Shown: positions 38,977-52,300 of the stretch, piece by piece
How positions within the stretch are numbered: position 1 is the first letter of the stretch
Layout of the letters: each line of letters opens with the position of its first letter
DNA from: Paraphysoderma sedebokerense
Lineage: Eukaryota; Blastocladiomycota; Physodermatomycetes; Physodermatales; Physodermataceae
NCBI GenBank assembly: GCA_025602915.1
Contig: JAHLJZ010000006.1
Coordinates: forward strand, 310,001 to 374,000
Direction of reading: 5' to 3'
DNA: 64,000 nucleotides
Notes under the pieces: generated by a model
Told to the model about the DNA's origin: nothing
Databases searched by the model: none
The model's input: only the letters and a program-made list of their open reading frames with translations
Translations under genes and position numbers: made by a program

Positions 38977-41531
38977 TTACCCAAGCATCTTTCGCGTCCA
39001 ACTACCATGAAACCCGAAAGGTACAGAACAAGGCAGATAAGCTCGAGCGATTTCGTGAAGATCGCGACCATCGAGAAAGAGAATAAACGATCGGTTGACT
39101 AAATGTAGGAAAGTAAAATTTTTAATATTATCATGAACGGTCGAAATTACATGTGCGAAGGCATACCTTTGGTGTCAAGTACGACGCTAATTAGGATACC
39201 TTTGTCTTCTTCCGTTTCTGAAGCTTCGGGATCGGGGATCTGTGTTCAAGTATCGTTTTGAATAATATGAATATTAAATTGAATCCATATCATAACAAAC
39301 CATTAGGGTCTCGGAGGGATAGCATCCACTCTCTTTCCATTCTGTTCTGGTCTTCCCTGATAAATCGGCCTTCACAATAGTGTCCCAAATGGAATTCTCC
39401 TGGGTCCTGGTTTCGACACTAATAGAGATACCGTACGCATACTGATGATGCCTCATGTGGCAATTTGGATTTATACGGGGAAACTCGACGCTAAAATCCG
39501 TGCGATGAGTGTACCCAGCCTGTACATAATGTCAGTACTAATAGAGTCGAAAGGAGAAAGGGGAGAGCTAGTAGTTACTTCAGGAATTTCGTTTTTCCTT
39601 ATCTTATAAATTGCAGCCGCCTGTCAAGGAACGCGGTGTTAATTGAAAAAATATCTGGTTGGTCAAGCTTCAAGTAAATTACCTCCGGAACTTTGCTCAA
39701 GACATATCGTCTGACAGTGCCGGGCGGGAATGGCGGCATTCCCAAAGTTCTCAAGTTTCTCAACCCGAAACAATGAACAATGGTATCGTCATCATAAGCA
39801 TTTAAATCGACGCAAATACTTCCGTCGGATTCTTCCCATGCGTTGACCACATTCAATGCAAAACAAGCGGGAGCTTTAAAAATACAAATCTGATCCCGCT
39901 TTTCTCGATCGATGATATGAAAGTACATTGGGGACGAGTGATCGAACCGAAGCGCGTCACGATAGTTGCGAGCCCAGTATAGTCGAAGACTACCAAGACC
40001 GGCTGAAAATGGGTATACAACAATAATCACGTAATTTTTAGTTAAAGCGAAAGAATGAGCGTAGGTAGGTTTCGCTTGAACAGAGGCAATCATATGTCCC
40101 TTCAAAATTCTAGTCAGAAAAGCGGATGCAATTCGGCAAATGTGAAATAAGACACGTACGGGAGGTTCAAAATGATCTTCGTCCAATATAGAGAAAATAT
40201 TGTAAGTTCCTTTCGTGGGCGATAAGGAATAAGCTATCGTCTCTTTTTCTCTCTCGTCGCGTTGCACGACAGCCGGGGCTCCGTCACCCTGGAATAACGG
40301 ATTGATATCGGAATATCTAGGTAAACAATCAATTGTCATTAATTGTTGTCGTCATTCTTGCTAGACGGCATACCTAAAAACTCGCTTAGGAATCAATGTT
40401 ATAGGATCAATTTCCTGAAGCAAGCTCGCGTCCGTCAAGCAAATGAGATGATCGCCTCCTTTTGACCTCCCGAGCGGAAAATCTGGAATAATATTCATAT
40501 TCACGAGTGATCCAGAAGGGTCATTTTCAATTTGCTTTGAGTACGATTGAGCGATAGCATTTGGGTCAGTCCCGTGGACTTTTTTGTAATCTCGTGCATA
40601 ATCGCGGACCTGTCATATGTAAATGTTTTATAAGGACGAGACCAATGTCAAGGAGAGGGAATACAAAAACAAACCGTTGCCTCCACACCATTACTTGTAA
40701 ACCGAGACCGATATTTAATTTGATTTTCCTTGCCATTCACCTCAAAACGATGAACTAAGGATAACCCATCGTACCAATGATCGCTGCGCAATCGAATCGT
40801 TAAGACCCAACGCAGCAAAAATTCTAGTCCCAAGAAAATCAACGTACAAGGAGAAAACGCGAAGATTTTTTCGTTTACTAAGATACTCGATATCAAATAT
40901 GCCTGGACCGATCCTGTAGAATGCGCCATTCAGCCAAGTTGGAAGGCTTCCAGACAGGTTAAGATTTTGTTGTTCCGTTATTTCTTCACCGTTGGAAAAG
41001 CCTCTGTTGAAAACTCATTAGCTTCATGAATTTCCTCAAATTCAACGAGAAGGCGAGTGGGACGTACTGGATATATGGTACCCGTCGATCATACAGCTCA
41101 GAATCAGCATTGTAACTAACATTCAAAACCGGTTCTCCAACGATAGTCCCGCTATCTCGGCCCTGCCTCCCTTCCAGCCCTGTTTGTACTCCTCCAATTT
41201 TATAGTAAGATGAACCAAGCTCTCCTTCTGCAGGAATTCCTTGAGCTGATCTTGTGCCCACTGGGGTAATATACGGAGGATATGCGGCGGCACTTGACAC
41301 AGAGCTGGAGGCGCGAGAGCGTGGTGACGAAGAATCATAGGATTCTTGAAGGCCGCTTGTGTCTTGTAAATAGAGCTCAGACAACTTTTCTCTGGCTTTA
41401 ACAATTCCAGGCTCTTCGGATTCTTCAAAAGATTCGATTGTGGTATGCACGACCCGAGGATTGATATCCTCTGTTCGCTTTTGCGGGCTTACCGGTGGAG
41501 AGGGAAATTGAGAATCTTGCGGAATTTCCAT
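38977..41531 (-). CDS. Carotenoid cleavage oxygenase (RPE65/CCD family) lacking two iron ligands, probable pseudoenzyme
   Basis: Family members use a non-heme iron held by four histidines on a seven-bladed propeller. Exons join in frame. A disordered Ser/Pro-rich N terminus (MEIPQDSQFPSPPVSPQKRT) of about 150 residues is followed by SGSLPTWLNGAFYRIGPGIF, DHWYDGLSLVHRFEVNGKEN, VRDYARDYKKVHGTDPNAIA, LICLTDASLLQEIDPITLIP, GTYNIFSIL, KPTYAHSFALTKNYVIIVVY, ALNVVNAWEESDGSICVDLN, GILISVVLDTK and VPFGFHGSW near the C terminus. Two iron histidines remain: AHSF (like RPE65 H241) and GFHG (like H527). The other two are gone. The whole stretch from RYSDINPLFQG to FSIL, where TAHPH should lie, has no histidine, and FHHxN reads LNVVN. 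Frames and splices look intact, so this is probably a kept gene, not decay. Confidence 0.85.
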
Positions 41532-42211
41532 TTTTGAGTGTAAGGGACGAGAAATTATGGTATAACTGCCTTCTTAAAGAGAGGGAAGAAGGGATTGAAA
41601 GTGGCAGAGCAAGATGAATTTCTAAGTTTACACCGAGTTCATGACGTCACTGTACCCAAATGAGTGTTTAAACTTTTCAAGTACATTTCCATTGTCGCAC
41701 ACTATCCAACATATAGGTCGCAAATTGTACTCTAAGGGATAAGGATGCGACATCATCGGCTCAGGATATGCAATGAATCGCCAAAAGCACTTGATAACTT
41801 GCCATGCTGAAGGTTATGTGGTTTGTCCTCGTCCAGTGGAGGTGTCAAAGATGTTTCGTCGCTGCTGGAGAGCGGAGTCTCCCTTCCTCCGAGCACCATC
41901 CTCCGCATTAGTCCATTCATCCGTACAGACATACTTGTATCATCCTGTCATCTTCGGCACAAAGATAAAAAGAGTATCCTCATCCTCGCCGTCTACGGCA
42001 TTCTCATTTCCTACTTCTCGCTGCATCGTCTCTTCTTTCGCTCCGAGTCCTCCCCACACTCGCTTTGTCCGTCAACGTTTCAGCCCCGTCTGTAAACGCC
42101 TCCCTAATTAACTTTATCCGTCTGGATAAAAAGTATCGCTACTACACTTGCCAGTGCTCATATCAAACTATCATTCTCACCTTCAAATATCGCTATATCT
42201 AACTCGCTCGA
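41532..42211. promoter_or_regulatory. Divergent region between the CCD-like gene and CHS7
   Basis: A 0.68 kb space separates two outward-facing genes. The right half (from about 41820) is CT-rich on the plus strand and has overlapping open frames at 41773-42111, which I take as shadows of a pyrimidine-rich leader. No GAANNTTGCC element was noticed here. Confidence 0.4.
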
Positions 42212-43834
42212 ATGTCGAATACGGCTCCTTTGGCTTTCGGCAGTTTCAGGGATATCTGCAAAACTTCTGCTTCCCTTCCTGTCTGTAATCTGTTCAGAAA
42301 CAGAGAAGATAAAGCCTGCTCTCTTGTCGGTCTGGACTTGGGAGCGGTCAGAGTATTAGATTTCCGTATGTACTAAGGCGAATGTTTTCTTTAATCCCAT
42401 ATGTTTGGAACAATTGCCAAAACTCCTAACACAAATTGACATTTTATAAATTTATGCTTCGGTCATGAAAATTGTCATTCAATGTCACTCCATTGCCTAT
42501 ACTGCATATTACCGTATCAAAATATTTGTTTTATCGATTGTTGGCCACTCTTGCTAATTTCACTCAACTTGTGCAATTTCCGATTTCATTCTCTGCAGTT
42601 GACGTTATCGCCTGCATTCTATGTCTTGCAGGATTGGTCGCCATTGCATACAAAACCCATTCAAAATATGCTGCTGTCGGTACGTCAACTATGTCATATG
42701 AAAAGAAATCTCAACTGCGAATATTGAGATAATTTGTTGACATTAATTTTGTAACAGGACGTAAGGAAATGAACCTACTATGGTTCTCATACTTTCTCCT
42801 AATCATATCTCAGATTGTTTCTGTGGGTGGATGGACATTACCAAACGAAAGTTTTGACACTGCGAGAGTGGTGAGTATTTTGTTTATCGGTGCGAATGAA
42901 GTTGCCCAGTAAAAGCTTAACATTCATTGTAGTGGGCATCGGCTGTGCATTCAGGTTTACTGGTGGCGGTATTCTGGATATTGTTGATGAATGGTTTCGT
43001 TGGTGAGTTTTGTCATCCAATTCAACATCGATCGTTTACACTATCCTGACTGAGATCTGGTAGGCTATCAATGGGTCGAAGACGGAACACCTTTATCTCT
43101 CTATAGCATCTTTTTCAGCGCCACATTCTTCCTTTGCGGCACGATATATATTGCGGCAGATACAGGATTGGGCTATTCAACGGCTTTTCAACATGGCCCA
43201 GAGTTGACAAATGTTGCACTCTTCGTTTTATTATTTTTGTTTCCGATTTTGTCCGCCGTTGTGTACCTTATATTACAAATTGTTTTGGTGACGAAGAATT
43301 TAAGCGAGAAAAGGCCTTTGTGTAAGCAATCATTCAATTCATAATTCTATCAATGCTTCTAATATCTCTATTCAAAAACATTCATTAACACCGGATAATT
43401 GCTGTCTTGCGTTGGTTTCTATTCATCTAATCACTCTATCAGTATACCTAGGGGCGGCTTTCCTCCTTTTCGCGATTTCTCAAGTCTTCATATTCGTTCT
43501 CAACGATTCCATTTGTGAGGGCACAAAGAAGTGGATTGGTTCGTATTATTTAAAATTGACATCATTGCGGCCACTTTATTGACGAAAGCTCCCATTTATC
43601 TTTGGTATAATTCGATTTTTTTCTACAAATTTTTATAGATGGAAAAATTTTCAGCACACTTCTCCAATTCGCAGCATTGTTTTGCGTATTCAAATATTGG
43701 GCCAGCATTACCGAAGGTTTGCATTCATTCCTATTGACATTTTCGGTTTATCCAACATTACTGAAAATATGAGTTAACTTTGTTTGTTTGTTTAATCAAT
43801 AGACGAATGGGAAGATTTCGAGGACCAATTCTAG
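42212..43834 (+). CDS. CHS7: Chitin synthase export chaperone Chs7
   Basis: Chs7 is an ER membrane protein needed for folding and exit of class IV chitin synthase. Exons read MSNTAPLAFGSFRDICKTSA, SLPVCNLFRN (the N-terminal FGxFxxICxxxxLPVC box), DVIACILCLAGLVAIAYKTH, SKYAAVGRKEMNLLWFSYFL, VHSGLLVAVFWILLMNGFVG, YQWVEDGTPLSLYSIFFSAT (family signature NGFVGxQxxEDGTPLSL), VLLFLFPILSAVVYLILQIV, LYLGAAFLLFAISQVFIFVL, ICEGTKKWIDGKIFSTLLQF and VFKYWASITEDEWEDFEDQF at the end. Seven membrane segments can be counted. It is a fungal hallmark and helps place the organism. Length is normal, about 300 residues. Confidence 0.94.
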
Positions 43835-44809
43835 ATTTCCGCCCGCATAAACTTCCTTCTCTTCTTCAGCGATCATCCATATCAATCACACTTTCCCTCC
43901 AGTCTGTAAAAACCTTCATCCATCTCCGCCAAACTTGAAAATCTAATCTCCTCTCGACGCATATCTATGCTTTTCACAATCCCGTTACAATCGATTTATT
44001 CTACGATATCGAATATAGACTATATTTAATTTATAATTATTTAATATTTCATTTAATTCTTTGTTGACTTTTTTAAAATTATCTATACTGAAGGGTTCTT
44101 AGAGAATGCGACAGGATATTTAGTAATTGTGCAAAAGTGGAAATGGTTGCTATATAATGGTTGGGGAATGTCGAATAGCGCAAGTCTTATTTTTTTTGCT
44201 TAATCCTCACTGGTTACTGTTTATGGTTAAAATCCGATATAATTGTCCCTCCTGCCTGTATTCTGGTAGCTTGACTTGCCCAGAATTCCGCGCTCGAATG
44301 CATTGTAAATTTTATTTATATAGCCGTTTCCAGTGTCCTACACTGATTGATGTATTTAATTTGAAGAATACAACGTGCCGATTGCTTTGGTATCCTTTGT
44401 TTGTAGAGTATTAAATATTAAGATCAGTTTGAGAGGATCGCATGCTGAAGTTTCGCCTCGCACTTACGAGAAGGCGGCAAAGAATGCGCAAGAACATAAT
44501 TGGCCCATATTCCATTTAAACTTATGTAACGATTGGAAAATCGTGAAATTTAATACGTTCTCTATTGAATTTGAATCCTGCCGTATCTCTCGTTCGTCCG
44601 TTTCCAGTCTTTAAAGCACTTTATCCGTCAGCAGAAGCTAATCCGCAGGAAACTTCCTAGTTGATGTATATCGCCGGCCATACTGCTTTTGGTAATCCTT
44701 CCTTCGAGTGTTCGTCTAATTCCATCAACTCCTTCTCGGCCCGTCATTTTACCCCTCCAATATAGAATAATCAACTACCCACTCATTTAAACTTTACAAT
44801 GATCTAAGG
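43835..44809. other. Convergent intergenic region of 1 kb, no supported gene
   Basis: This is the longest gene-free stretch between two convergent genes (CHS7 and NXT1). It is AT-rich with short open frames at 44127-44614 that overlap in different frames and match no family. Neither a tRNA fold nor tandem repeats were found. Confidence 0.45.
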
Positions 44810-45682
44810 TTAAACAAATCGAAAACACTCGTAACTGATATAATAGTTCCCCATCTTCTCCGGATCAGGTGTTAATATTATTATGTGGTTGAACGTCTTG
44901 AGATCCTTGGCTGCGTATTTGACAGTTCCGGAGACTGGGGTAATAGTTGGCGTCAGCGATCGAATGATATTTTGCATTTGCATATTGTAAACCGGTGAAT
45001 TGCGGGTATTAAAAGGAATCCATCGCAGTACATAGTTAAAATGCAAAGTCAGCCTATGGAGGATTTGTAGAGAGACAGAATAAAGTGATCTTGGCAAATA
45101 TATACCTGTAATAAATATACTACATGCCCCTGTTGCTGTTTGTGATACTGTGACAGTAGTATAAGATTTTAATTGAAAGTTCAGTTAGTTAAATCTCGGA
45201 TACTATCGACACTGAAATACAGGCTGTATATCTCGAAGATGAGGGAAATCAAAGTGGTACCTAACAGTGGTTGACAGTCGACTGCCAGTATATCATGATT
45301 TGTTACAGGTAATTGCTGAAGGAATTGTTGAAATGACGATAGCCCTTGAAATGTATTGCCATTCCATGCTATTGCTGAATTCTCTCGATAAAACCCGCCG
45401 ACTTGCTATTATCAAAATCATATGCCAAAAATCGTAAAAGAAAGTATCAATACATAGAGAGATGTGAAAGTAAAAGAAAGCATAGCCGTCATAACAAAAG
45501 AATAGATACTGTACAATCCGTTGGGTGTCGAAAAGGTTGTAATACTGCTGTACGAAGGCATCCGCACCCTGATGAGCGATCGTAATCTGATTTCTGTAGT
45601 TCTGCTTTGTCTGTTGGCGAATAGAGGGACATGTCAATGGCAGTGATGTAATGAGAAACTAAGATGACTGACTTACACTCAT
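44810..45682 (-). CDS. NXT1: NTF2-like mRNA export factor NXT1 (p15)
   Basis: NXT1 pairs with TAP/Mex67 for mRNA export through nuclear pores. Exon 1 is only two codons plus start context (ATG AGT, ending at GTAAGT, 45680-45682). It is followed by TKQNYRNQITIAHQGADAFV and QQYYNLFDTQR, then a minus-strand exon with GFYRENSAIAWNGNTFQG and QQFLQQLPVTNHDILAVDCQ. The last exons read TITPVSGTVKYAAKDLKTFN and IIILTPDPEKMGNYYISYEC, then FRFV. The DCQP box, the SGTVKY strand and the YYISYECFRF end match NXT1 better than the Ran importer NTF2, which ends DMFRL. Budding yeast uses an unrelated Mtr2 here, so an NXT1 fits an early fungus. Confidence 0.88.
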
Positions 45683-45962
45683 TTCTTTGATTATATATGT
45701 ATTTACACTACCAATTACGCACTGAATGGTTGAAGGTACGGGTCGCCTTTTTGTTTACTCGATGCCGCATCCCTAGAACGCTTCCCTCACATCGCTGGCC
45801 CTGTGTATATAGCTAATCATTCTACATAACCTCGATCTGATAATTGCCTGTTGATTGAAATCTTTACATTTACGATTATTTCTTCCTTGAGATCCGGCAG
45901 TGCATCCACGACAACAGAATTCAACACTCGCGTTCGGTATCTTACATATTCATCAAGTTATT

Positions 45963-48900
45963 ATGACACAAACTGCCGGAATGCCTGCTGCGATCTCTGA
46001 ATCTTCGGGCGCATCAACAAAAGCAGTATTACCTTGTATTGTGCTCGTTAACTGGCTGGTTAGATATTTCTTATCGTCATGTAACCTGAAGTGATGGAAA
46101 CTAACTATGATCTGTTTCTATTCACTCTTTTACTTTGTGTTTCAAAACATAAGGCCTACCATAGGCCGAGATGTTCAATTGATCAGATTATTCAATATAT
46201 GATTAAGCTCCAGTTGGGAAAGGTGCGTACTTATTCAGCTGCATCCGTTGTAGGCCTCATGTGCTGATACTAATGTAATTCTTGTGCGCAGCTATCGACA
46301 GATAATGAGTTTTATTTTAGTTTATTTCATGCAGCCGTGATGGGGTTGTCAGAGACTTGCTTGAACGGTTCAAAAGTGCAGCAAAAATTGTTTCGTTCCG
46401 TGTTGCTCTCCATGGTATGCTGCAACTTTGTCGTCCATCTCGTTTATCTCCATTAATAAAGAATCTATTTCAGCTGCCCGAACTTGTAGAGCGTTATCAT
46501 CGAGAAAAATATACCAGTACCGAAAATCAAATACCCAATCTACAAGACTTATTGAGCTCCGTTCTAAATCAATTGAGCGGCCTTAAAGATATCTTGGACC
46601 TTTGCACTCCAATGGAAGGAAGTGAGCATAGGTCTGTAACCGCTCTATATAAACAGTTATATTTAAACCTAAGCTCATTCATTGTGTTAGCTATCCCATC
46701 ATACTTGAGTTGACAAGATCGTTGATGTATTATGGCATGTTGCCGACAAACTTCATGGAGAATTCAACGTGGATTTCTCAGTTAGGTTACAACATTGATG
46801 ATCTTAAAGCATTTATGACTCCTGACCAGGTATTATCTGCTGACTGATTTCAATTAACTTAATGGTAGCTAATACCTTATTAAACTTTTACCTTCAAAGG
46901 AAATTACTTCGACTGAGCTCGATCTGTTAACCAATCCATTGCCAGTAGATAATATCACCAAGCTCGTGGCCAAGGTAGCAACCCAAATGTCTGCCGAGCA
47001 TTCAAAATATTCTTCTATTATGTTTAATGTAAGTCACCCTCGTTCCATAATCTGATTGAACTTGGATCGTGTTAATTTTACTGTGGACATGCAGGCCATA
47101 CAAACGTGGTGCACTTCAAATAATAGAGTAGCGCTCTTTTTGTTCAGTTTGCAAGTATTGAGTCAGCCTGAAATAATGGATCTGGTTCATATATACCGCC
47201 CGATCACAGAATTAGTGACATCATTAGAGTCTGTGCTGACGATTTGGGCGTTTGATGTGGTAACAGGTAGCTTCGTCTCTGAAGTTCGTTGACAATTATT
47301 CTTTTTCTGAAGAATTTGTTCAATTTAGACGCGCAACAGATAAAAAACAATTATCAGCAATTTGGATCTGTCGCTTTGTTGTTGTTTACGTTGTGTGATC
47401 GCTGCATGGTACTTAGTTCATAAAATATGCGTTAAATTTTCGTTGAACGCCGAACTGACTTCTACTTATGGTAAACAGACGGCCAATACTGTTGAACTCG
47501 TTCTGAATACTCAAGGGACAAGTGTATATTCATGGATCATTGGCTTGCACAGCCGGAACTCGAATCAGATGGCAGAGCAATACCAGCAGCATAATGATCT
47601 CATCAATACATGGATAATACGGTTATTCTCAACTCAAACGAATTTAACCAATGCTGTTGCCGAGTTGATCACGTTCGTAGCCATTTCAACTTGCTTACTT
47701 TTTTGTTTTGATTGCCTTGTTGCGATTGAATCCATGTCGCTGGTTCTGACTCGTTAATTTCCCATCTGTTTTAAGTCTGACCCCTCTGTCTGTGTCACTC
47801 GGAATAACGAAACCAATATTTCATCGGGCAGTTGAATGCGCCGTATCTGGTGTCATTGGATTTGATAACCTATTAAATGGCTACATTTGCCTGATAGATT
47901 CAGCTTACTCTTTTTTATTACTTGATGCTATTAATGTGCTGTTGTCCTCCTTGGTCACCACAAGGTCTGATTATATAAATTCTTAGCTTTCATCTTCTGT
48001 ATAAAGATGCTCATTCATGACTCTATATAGTGTCGACGCTTTTCCCTCGCTTTTCAATGTTTTGTTTGAACTCTTCACGAAGCATGAAGTGCCACTTGTG
48101 GTTATGGTCGCCCTCGAAAACCGGTTACTGAAAACTTTGAGGATCGTTACGCCTAATCTCGCGTCTCAATCCCCAGAGCATTTGGAATTGAAGAATAAAA
48201 TTGATGTGTTGATAGAGAAGATTCAGAATCGAAGCCCGTTCAGTTTGACTCGAGCAGAGGGTTTGTCTTGTAGGGCTTTTTCGATAGCACTGCCAGTTCT
48301 GTTAACCGAGATGTTATTTCTTTTACCAGTTTCGAAACAGCATATTTATCCCGTTGCAGGAATCCTAAATCGTTCTCGTCTGTCATATTCCACCGTTTTG
48401 AATCACTTGAAAAATCCCGTTCTTCCCTCTCCTTTGGAGTCTCAAGTTCATTTGGTTGATGTAGAACTGTTTAGTCGATCTTTATCGGTTGTAGGGATGA
48501 AGGCTTTCGCGATTTCGCTTCTAGAGGAAATATTTTTGTGGATAGAAAAATCGGAAGAAAGCCAGCCTGTCGGTGAAGAAGATTTAAAGCACATTGGTGA
48601 GTTCGGTGCTTCTTCGCTGTATATATTCGACCTGTGGACTAACGCTGAGTTTACGCTCCTTTTTATTTCACAATTTAGGGGAATTTACTACCACCATGTT
48701 CTCACTCATACCTCCACACTCATCGTCTCCTTCTTTACCTGCTTATCAATCCACCCCTTATCTCCTCCTCACAATCCTATTACAAGATGTTATACCTGGA
48801 CAGCTAGATCATCTCATGAAATTATCGGAAGTCGAACATTCGGCGTCATCACCGTCGCAATCGCAAAAAGACTCTATATCGAATACAACCTCAGAGGTTG

Positions 48901-49259
48901 ATGACTTATCAACGAAAGCGAAAATTTTGGGTTATCTCAGCTCGTTCACAATTTTGCTGGTCTTTTCAGATTTTGACGTCAAGCGGAATTTGACTGTCGG
49001 CCATTATCTTAAACGGATCTTTAAGGAGAATTATGTGGTGCAAAAATTTGTTAATCGTCTCAAAAGTGATATCGAATATACTTTGATTGCAGATCATAAC
49101 ATAGGGGTGAAAAGGCAGACTTTAATGAAGGCGTTCGTGAAAGGATTTTTGAATGACGGGGAATGGGGGAGTGCAGAAGTATTTAATTTCGAGGAGACGG
49201 ATCAGAACGATGACGGGAATCAAAGTGCTTTAGCAGGCGACAGCATCATGGAAGAATAG
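45963..49259 (+). CDS. Large helical protein of unknown function
   Basis: Ten or so exons give roughly 850-950 residues. From a likely start at 45963 (MTQTAGMPAAISESSGASTK, AVLPCIVLVNWL) the frame joins AYHRPRCSIDQIIQYMIKLQ, then RFKSAAKIVSFRVALHGMLQ, IPNLQDLLSSVLNQLSGLKD, STWISQLGYNIDDLKAFMTP, ITSTELDLLTNPLPVDNITK, LFLFSLQVLSQPEIMDLVHI, LINTWIIRLFSTQTNLTNAV, ECAVSGVIGFDNLLNGYICL, then LLLDAINVLL, HLELKNKIDVLIEKIQ and VVGMKAFAISLLEEIFLWIE. The last exon contains TKAKILGYLSSFTILLVFSD, FKENYVVQKFVNRLKSDIEY and an acidic end DDGNQSALAGDSIMEE. It is alpha-solenoid-like throughout with no enzyme motif. The layout recalls Mediator Med5/MED24-type subunits, but I cannot confirm that. It is head-to-head with NXT1. 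Confidence 0.6.
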
Positions 49260-49390
49260 AAATGTGGTGTCTTGTATATAATTTTACTGCAACAAATCCG
49301 ATCAAGAAGAAGTGAGGCCAGTGCAACGTCCGTTCCCTACCTGCGTCAGCCAGGAGTCCAGGACGCGAAAGAACACGGGAACCCTTTTGT

Positions 49391-52300
49391 TTGCGTGCAT
49401 ATATTCATCCAGGAAAGGGAACATTTCTCCATAAACCACATAAACCAGTATCAGAACATTTCTCAGCTACCGATCTACGCAAGATGATGGTGCGAGACAA
49501 ACAACCGTCTGTCGGAGGAGGCCTTTCTCTCCCCTCTCAAGCACCTCCTACGAATCCGACAGGTCCAATCTCAAAATTGAAGAGGACTAACTCAGTCTTC
49601 ACCCAAGTTCCACAGCCGATTCTTGAGCTATGCAGTGCTATACAAAAGCAAGATACAGAAGCTATTGACAAAGTGATACAGACAAAGTCGCAATCTCTGT
49701 CTTTGACGACAAGAATCACTGAGCGAGGTCGGACACCTCTCCACCTTGCTGTTGATTCCAAAAGCCCCGTCGTCGTTGAGAAGTTGCTCGCTTCAGATAT
49801 ACCGTACGACATTAATATTCGAGACGACAAAGGAATTACACCTATCCATGTAGCAGTTCGAGGCGGATCAGTCGAAATAATCAAATTGTTGATGGCAAAT
49901 GGAGCTGATCCATTGGTTCAGGACGACACGAGCAATGGCAATGCTCCCATTCATCTTGCGGTTAAAAATTTCAACTGTTTCCTTGCTTTAGTGGAAGGCA
50001 TGGACGAAGAGAAACTGAAAGAAGTGATGAATTTCAGAGATAGAAAGGATTGGTGTCTCTTGCATTTGGCCTCCTATCATGGTGTGTGTGAAAACGACTT
50101 TGGTCCCATAGGGTACAATAAACTAACGGCGAAAGTTGGGAATTCGAATCAGGTCAACCAGAATTGTTAAAATTCTTAATTAAAAAAAATGACGATATTA
50201 ACAAAGAAGGAAACGGTGGCTGGACAGCAGTTTATATCGCCAGTAAGAATCTCTCCACAGTCGAATCTAGTTAGCTGAAATGCTAATTCCTGCTCACTCC
50301 ATATAGCTTGGTATCGAAAGGTAGAGCCTCTTAGAGTACTGGCTGAAGCAAAAGCCAATTTGAACGACAAATGTGACGGTAATTCCACCCCACTACACGT
50401 TGCATGTGAAAAGGGTTTGTTTCTTGTTTAAAGAAATCTCGTTGCAACAATTCAGAAAAGATAAACAGACAATCTTATAGGATATGTCGAGATAGCGCAA
50501 ATTTTATTGGAAAATGGAGCAGATGTGAATTTGTTGGATGAATCGGGTGCGTACTGGTGTGTACTTTGAATTCAGGTTAGCAAAAGCTAACTCATCCCAT
50601 AGGAAATAATGCTCTCCATCTCGCAGCTCAGAGTCTGTATTGAGTTATTATTAATTAGCGTTTGGCTGCCTTGCTCACTGATGTCCTTTTCCAGGTGGCT
50701 ATATTCACATTATTCGACTTTTGATACAGCACGACGCTTCAGCCCATGCTAAAAACCAATCAGGTTATAACGCCGCTGAAATAGCTCTCTTAGAACGGCA
50801 AATTGATACGCTACATATATTGATTCAAGAATATGGATGTTGTTTAACAAAGCCCCTTCCGTTCGACGTTGATATCGATTTGTTAATCGATGTAATTAAC
50901 AAACCATACTCTTTTATTCAAAAATATAAATCTGGAAATGGGTCACCTCATCGCATCCTTCTCGCTTTTTTCGATCATCAATTCAATGAGGTGTTGGGTT
51001 TCCCGGAAGAATGTATATTTGATGCCGAAAAATACCTCGCTTCGTCCTTCGATTGCACGATGCAGTTTACCAGCGTCGAATTGACATTTCCAAGATTGAT
51101 CAAAGATAATTATAAAAATGTCATCGACTTGTTACATCGTGTCAAATCGATTCAATCTAAAAACCGACAAATCGATTGTGGTAATCTGTTAACAGTACTC
51201 CAAGACACTTTGCTTAGCACCGTGGACGAATGGAATGATCAACTAGTCCAAATTGAATCCATCGCAGAAGAAGAAGATTATATTCGATCTCAAACAGAGG
51301 CATCGCTCAAGATTCAAGCTGAATATGAACGATTATCAGAAGACAAACAATTCTTTGATGCTTTGAAACAAGAAGATGACTTCATGCGTCTCACCATGGA
51401 TATTTTGAGTAAAAAAGCGGAACTAATAGAGAAAGTTTTGGTGATTCTTCAGAAACACAAAAATTTATTGGGGCAGGTCCGAAATTTGGACACAAGCTGC
51501 AGAAACGATTTAAACAGATTCAAGAATGATGTCGAAAAAACTTTACTTTCTTGTCAGTCGCGCTTGGATACTTTGTCATCGTTCAAGAATTTCCTCGGAA
51601 TCAAACGTGACGAAATTGAGGAATTATGGAGTCAAACATATGATCAAAGTCCCTGGCTTAAAGATATTATTCAAGAATTCTTAGAGTTGTATCCTCAAGG
51701 GTCTTCAGTTGACGGTGTTAAGTGCATTCCGATTATGTTAAACTGGTACATTGAAGAGAAGGCTGGCCAGATGATCAAAGAGCATGAATTGGTGGAAAAA
51801 TCAATGACTGTTCTGAAGGAACATATGAACGCAATTGACATTTTCTGCCGTCTTACCGACACTGCTTTTGGATCATTCATAAAAGCGCTTTCCTTCAACG
51901 TCGATACTCTCACAGGGAAAAAGCATCACTTGCAAACCGATATTCCTGATACCTACAAAATTCTTCATGATCGCCTCGTACTTAACGAAAAACTTTGTCA
52001 GACAAATATCATGCATCTGAAAAACGACATCAATAATGCAAGAGATAAGAAAAATGAAGCATGGGAAATTCGCCATTTGGCTGATCTATCGAAATATGAA
52101 AAGATAGAAGCTCAATTGCAGAAGAATCTCAAAGAAGAACAGACGAGATTAGAGAGCATTGAGCGATACGTTCCCCAAAGTTTTGATATTGTAAGGCGAC
52201 ATCTGGACTCGACTAAGGTCGATGCTTGGTTGAAGGAATTGTCTGACGCTGGCTACAAAATTAAGAGACTGTCCCAAACGAAGAAGCGAAAAAGAAGCGA

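Noticed and set aside
38977-41531. Reading the CCD-like gene as a decayed pseudogene
   Set aside because: Exons stay open, splice phases agree and most conserved blocks persist; loss is limited to particular ligand positions, which fits a pseudoenzyme better.
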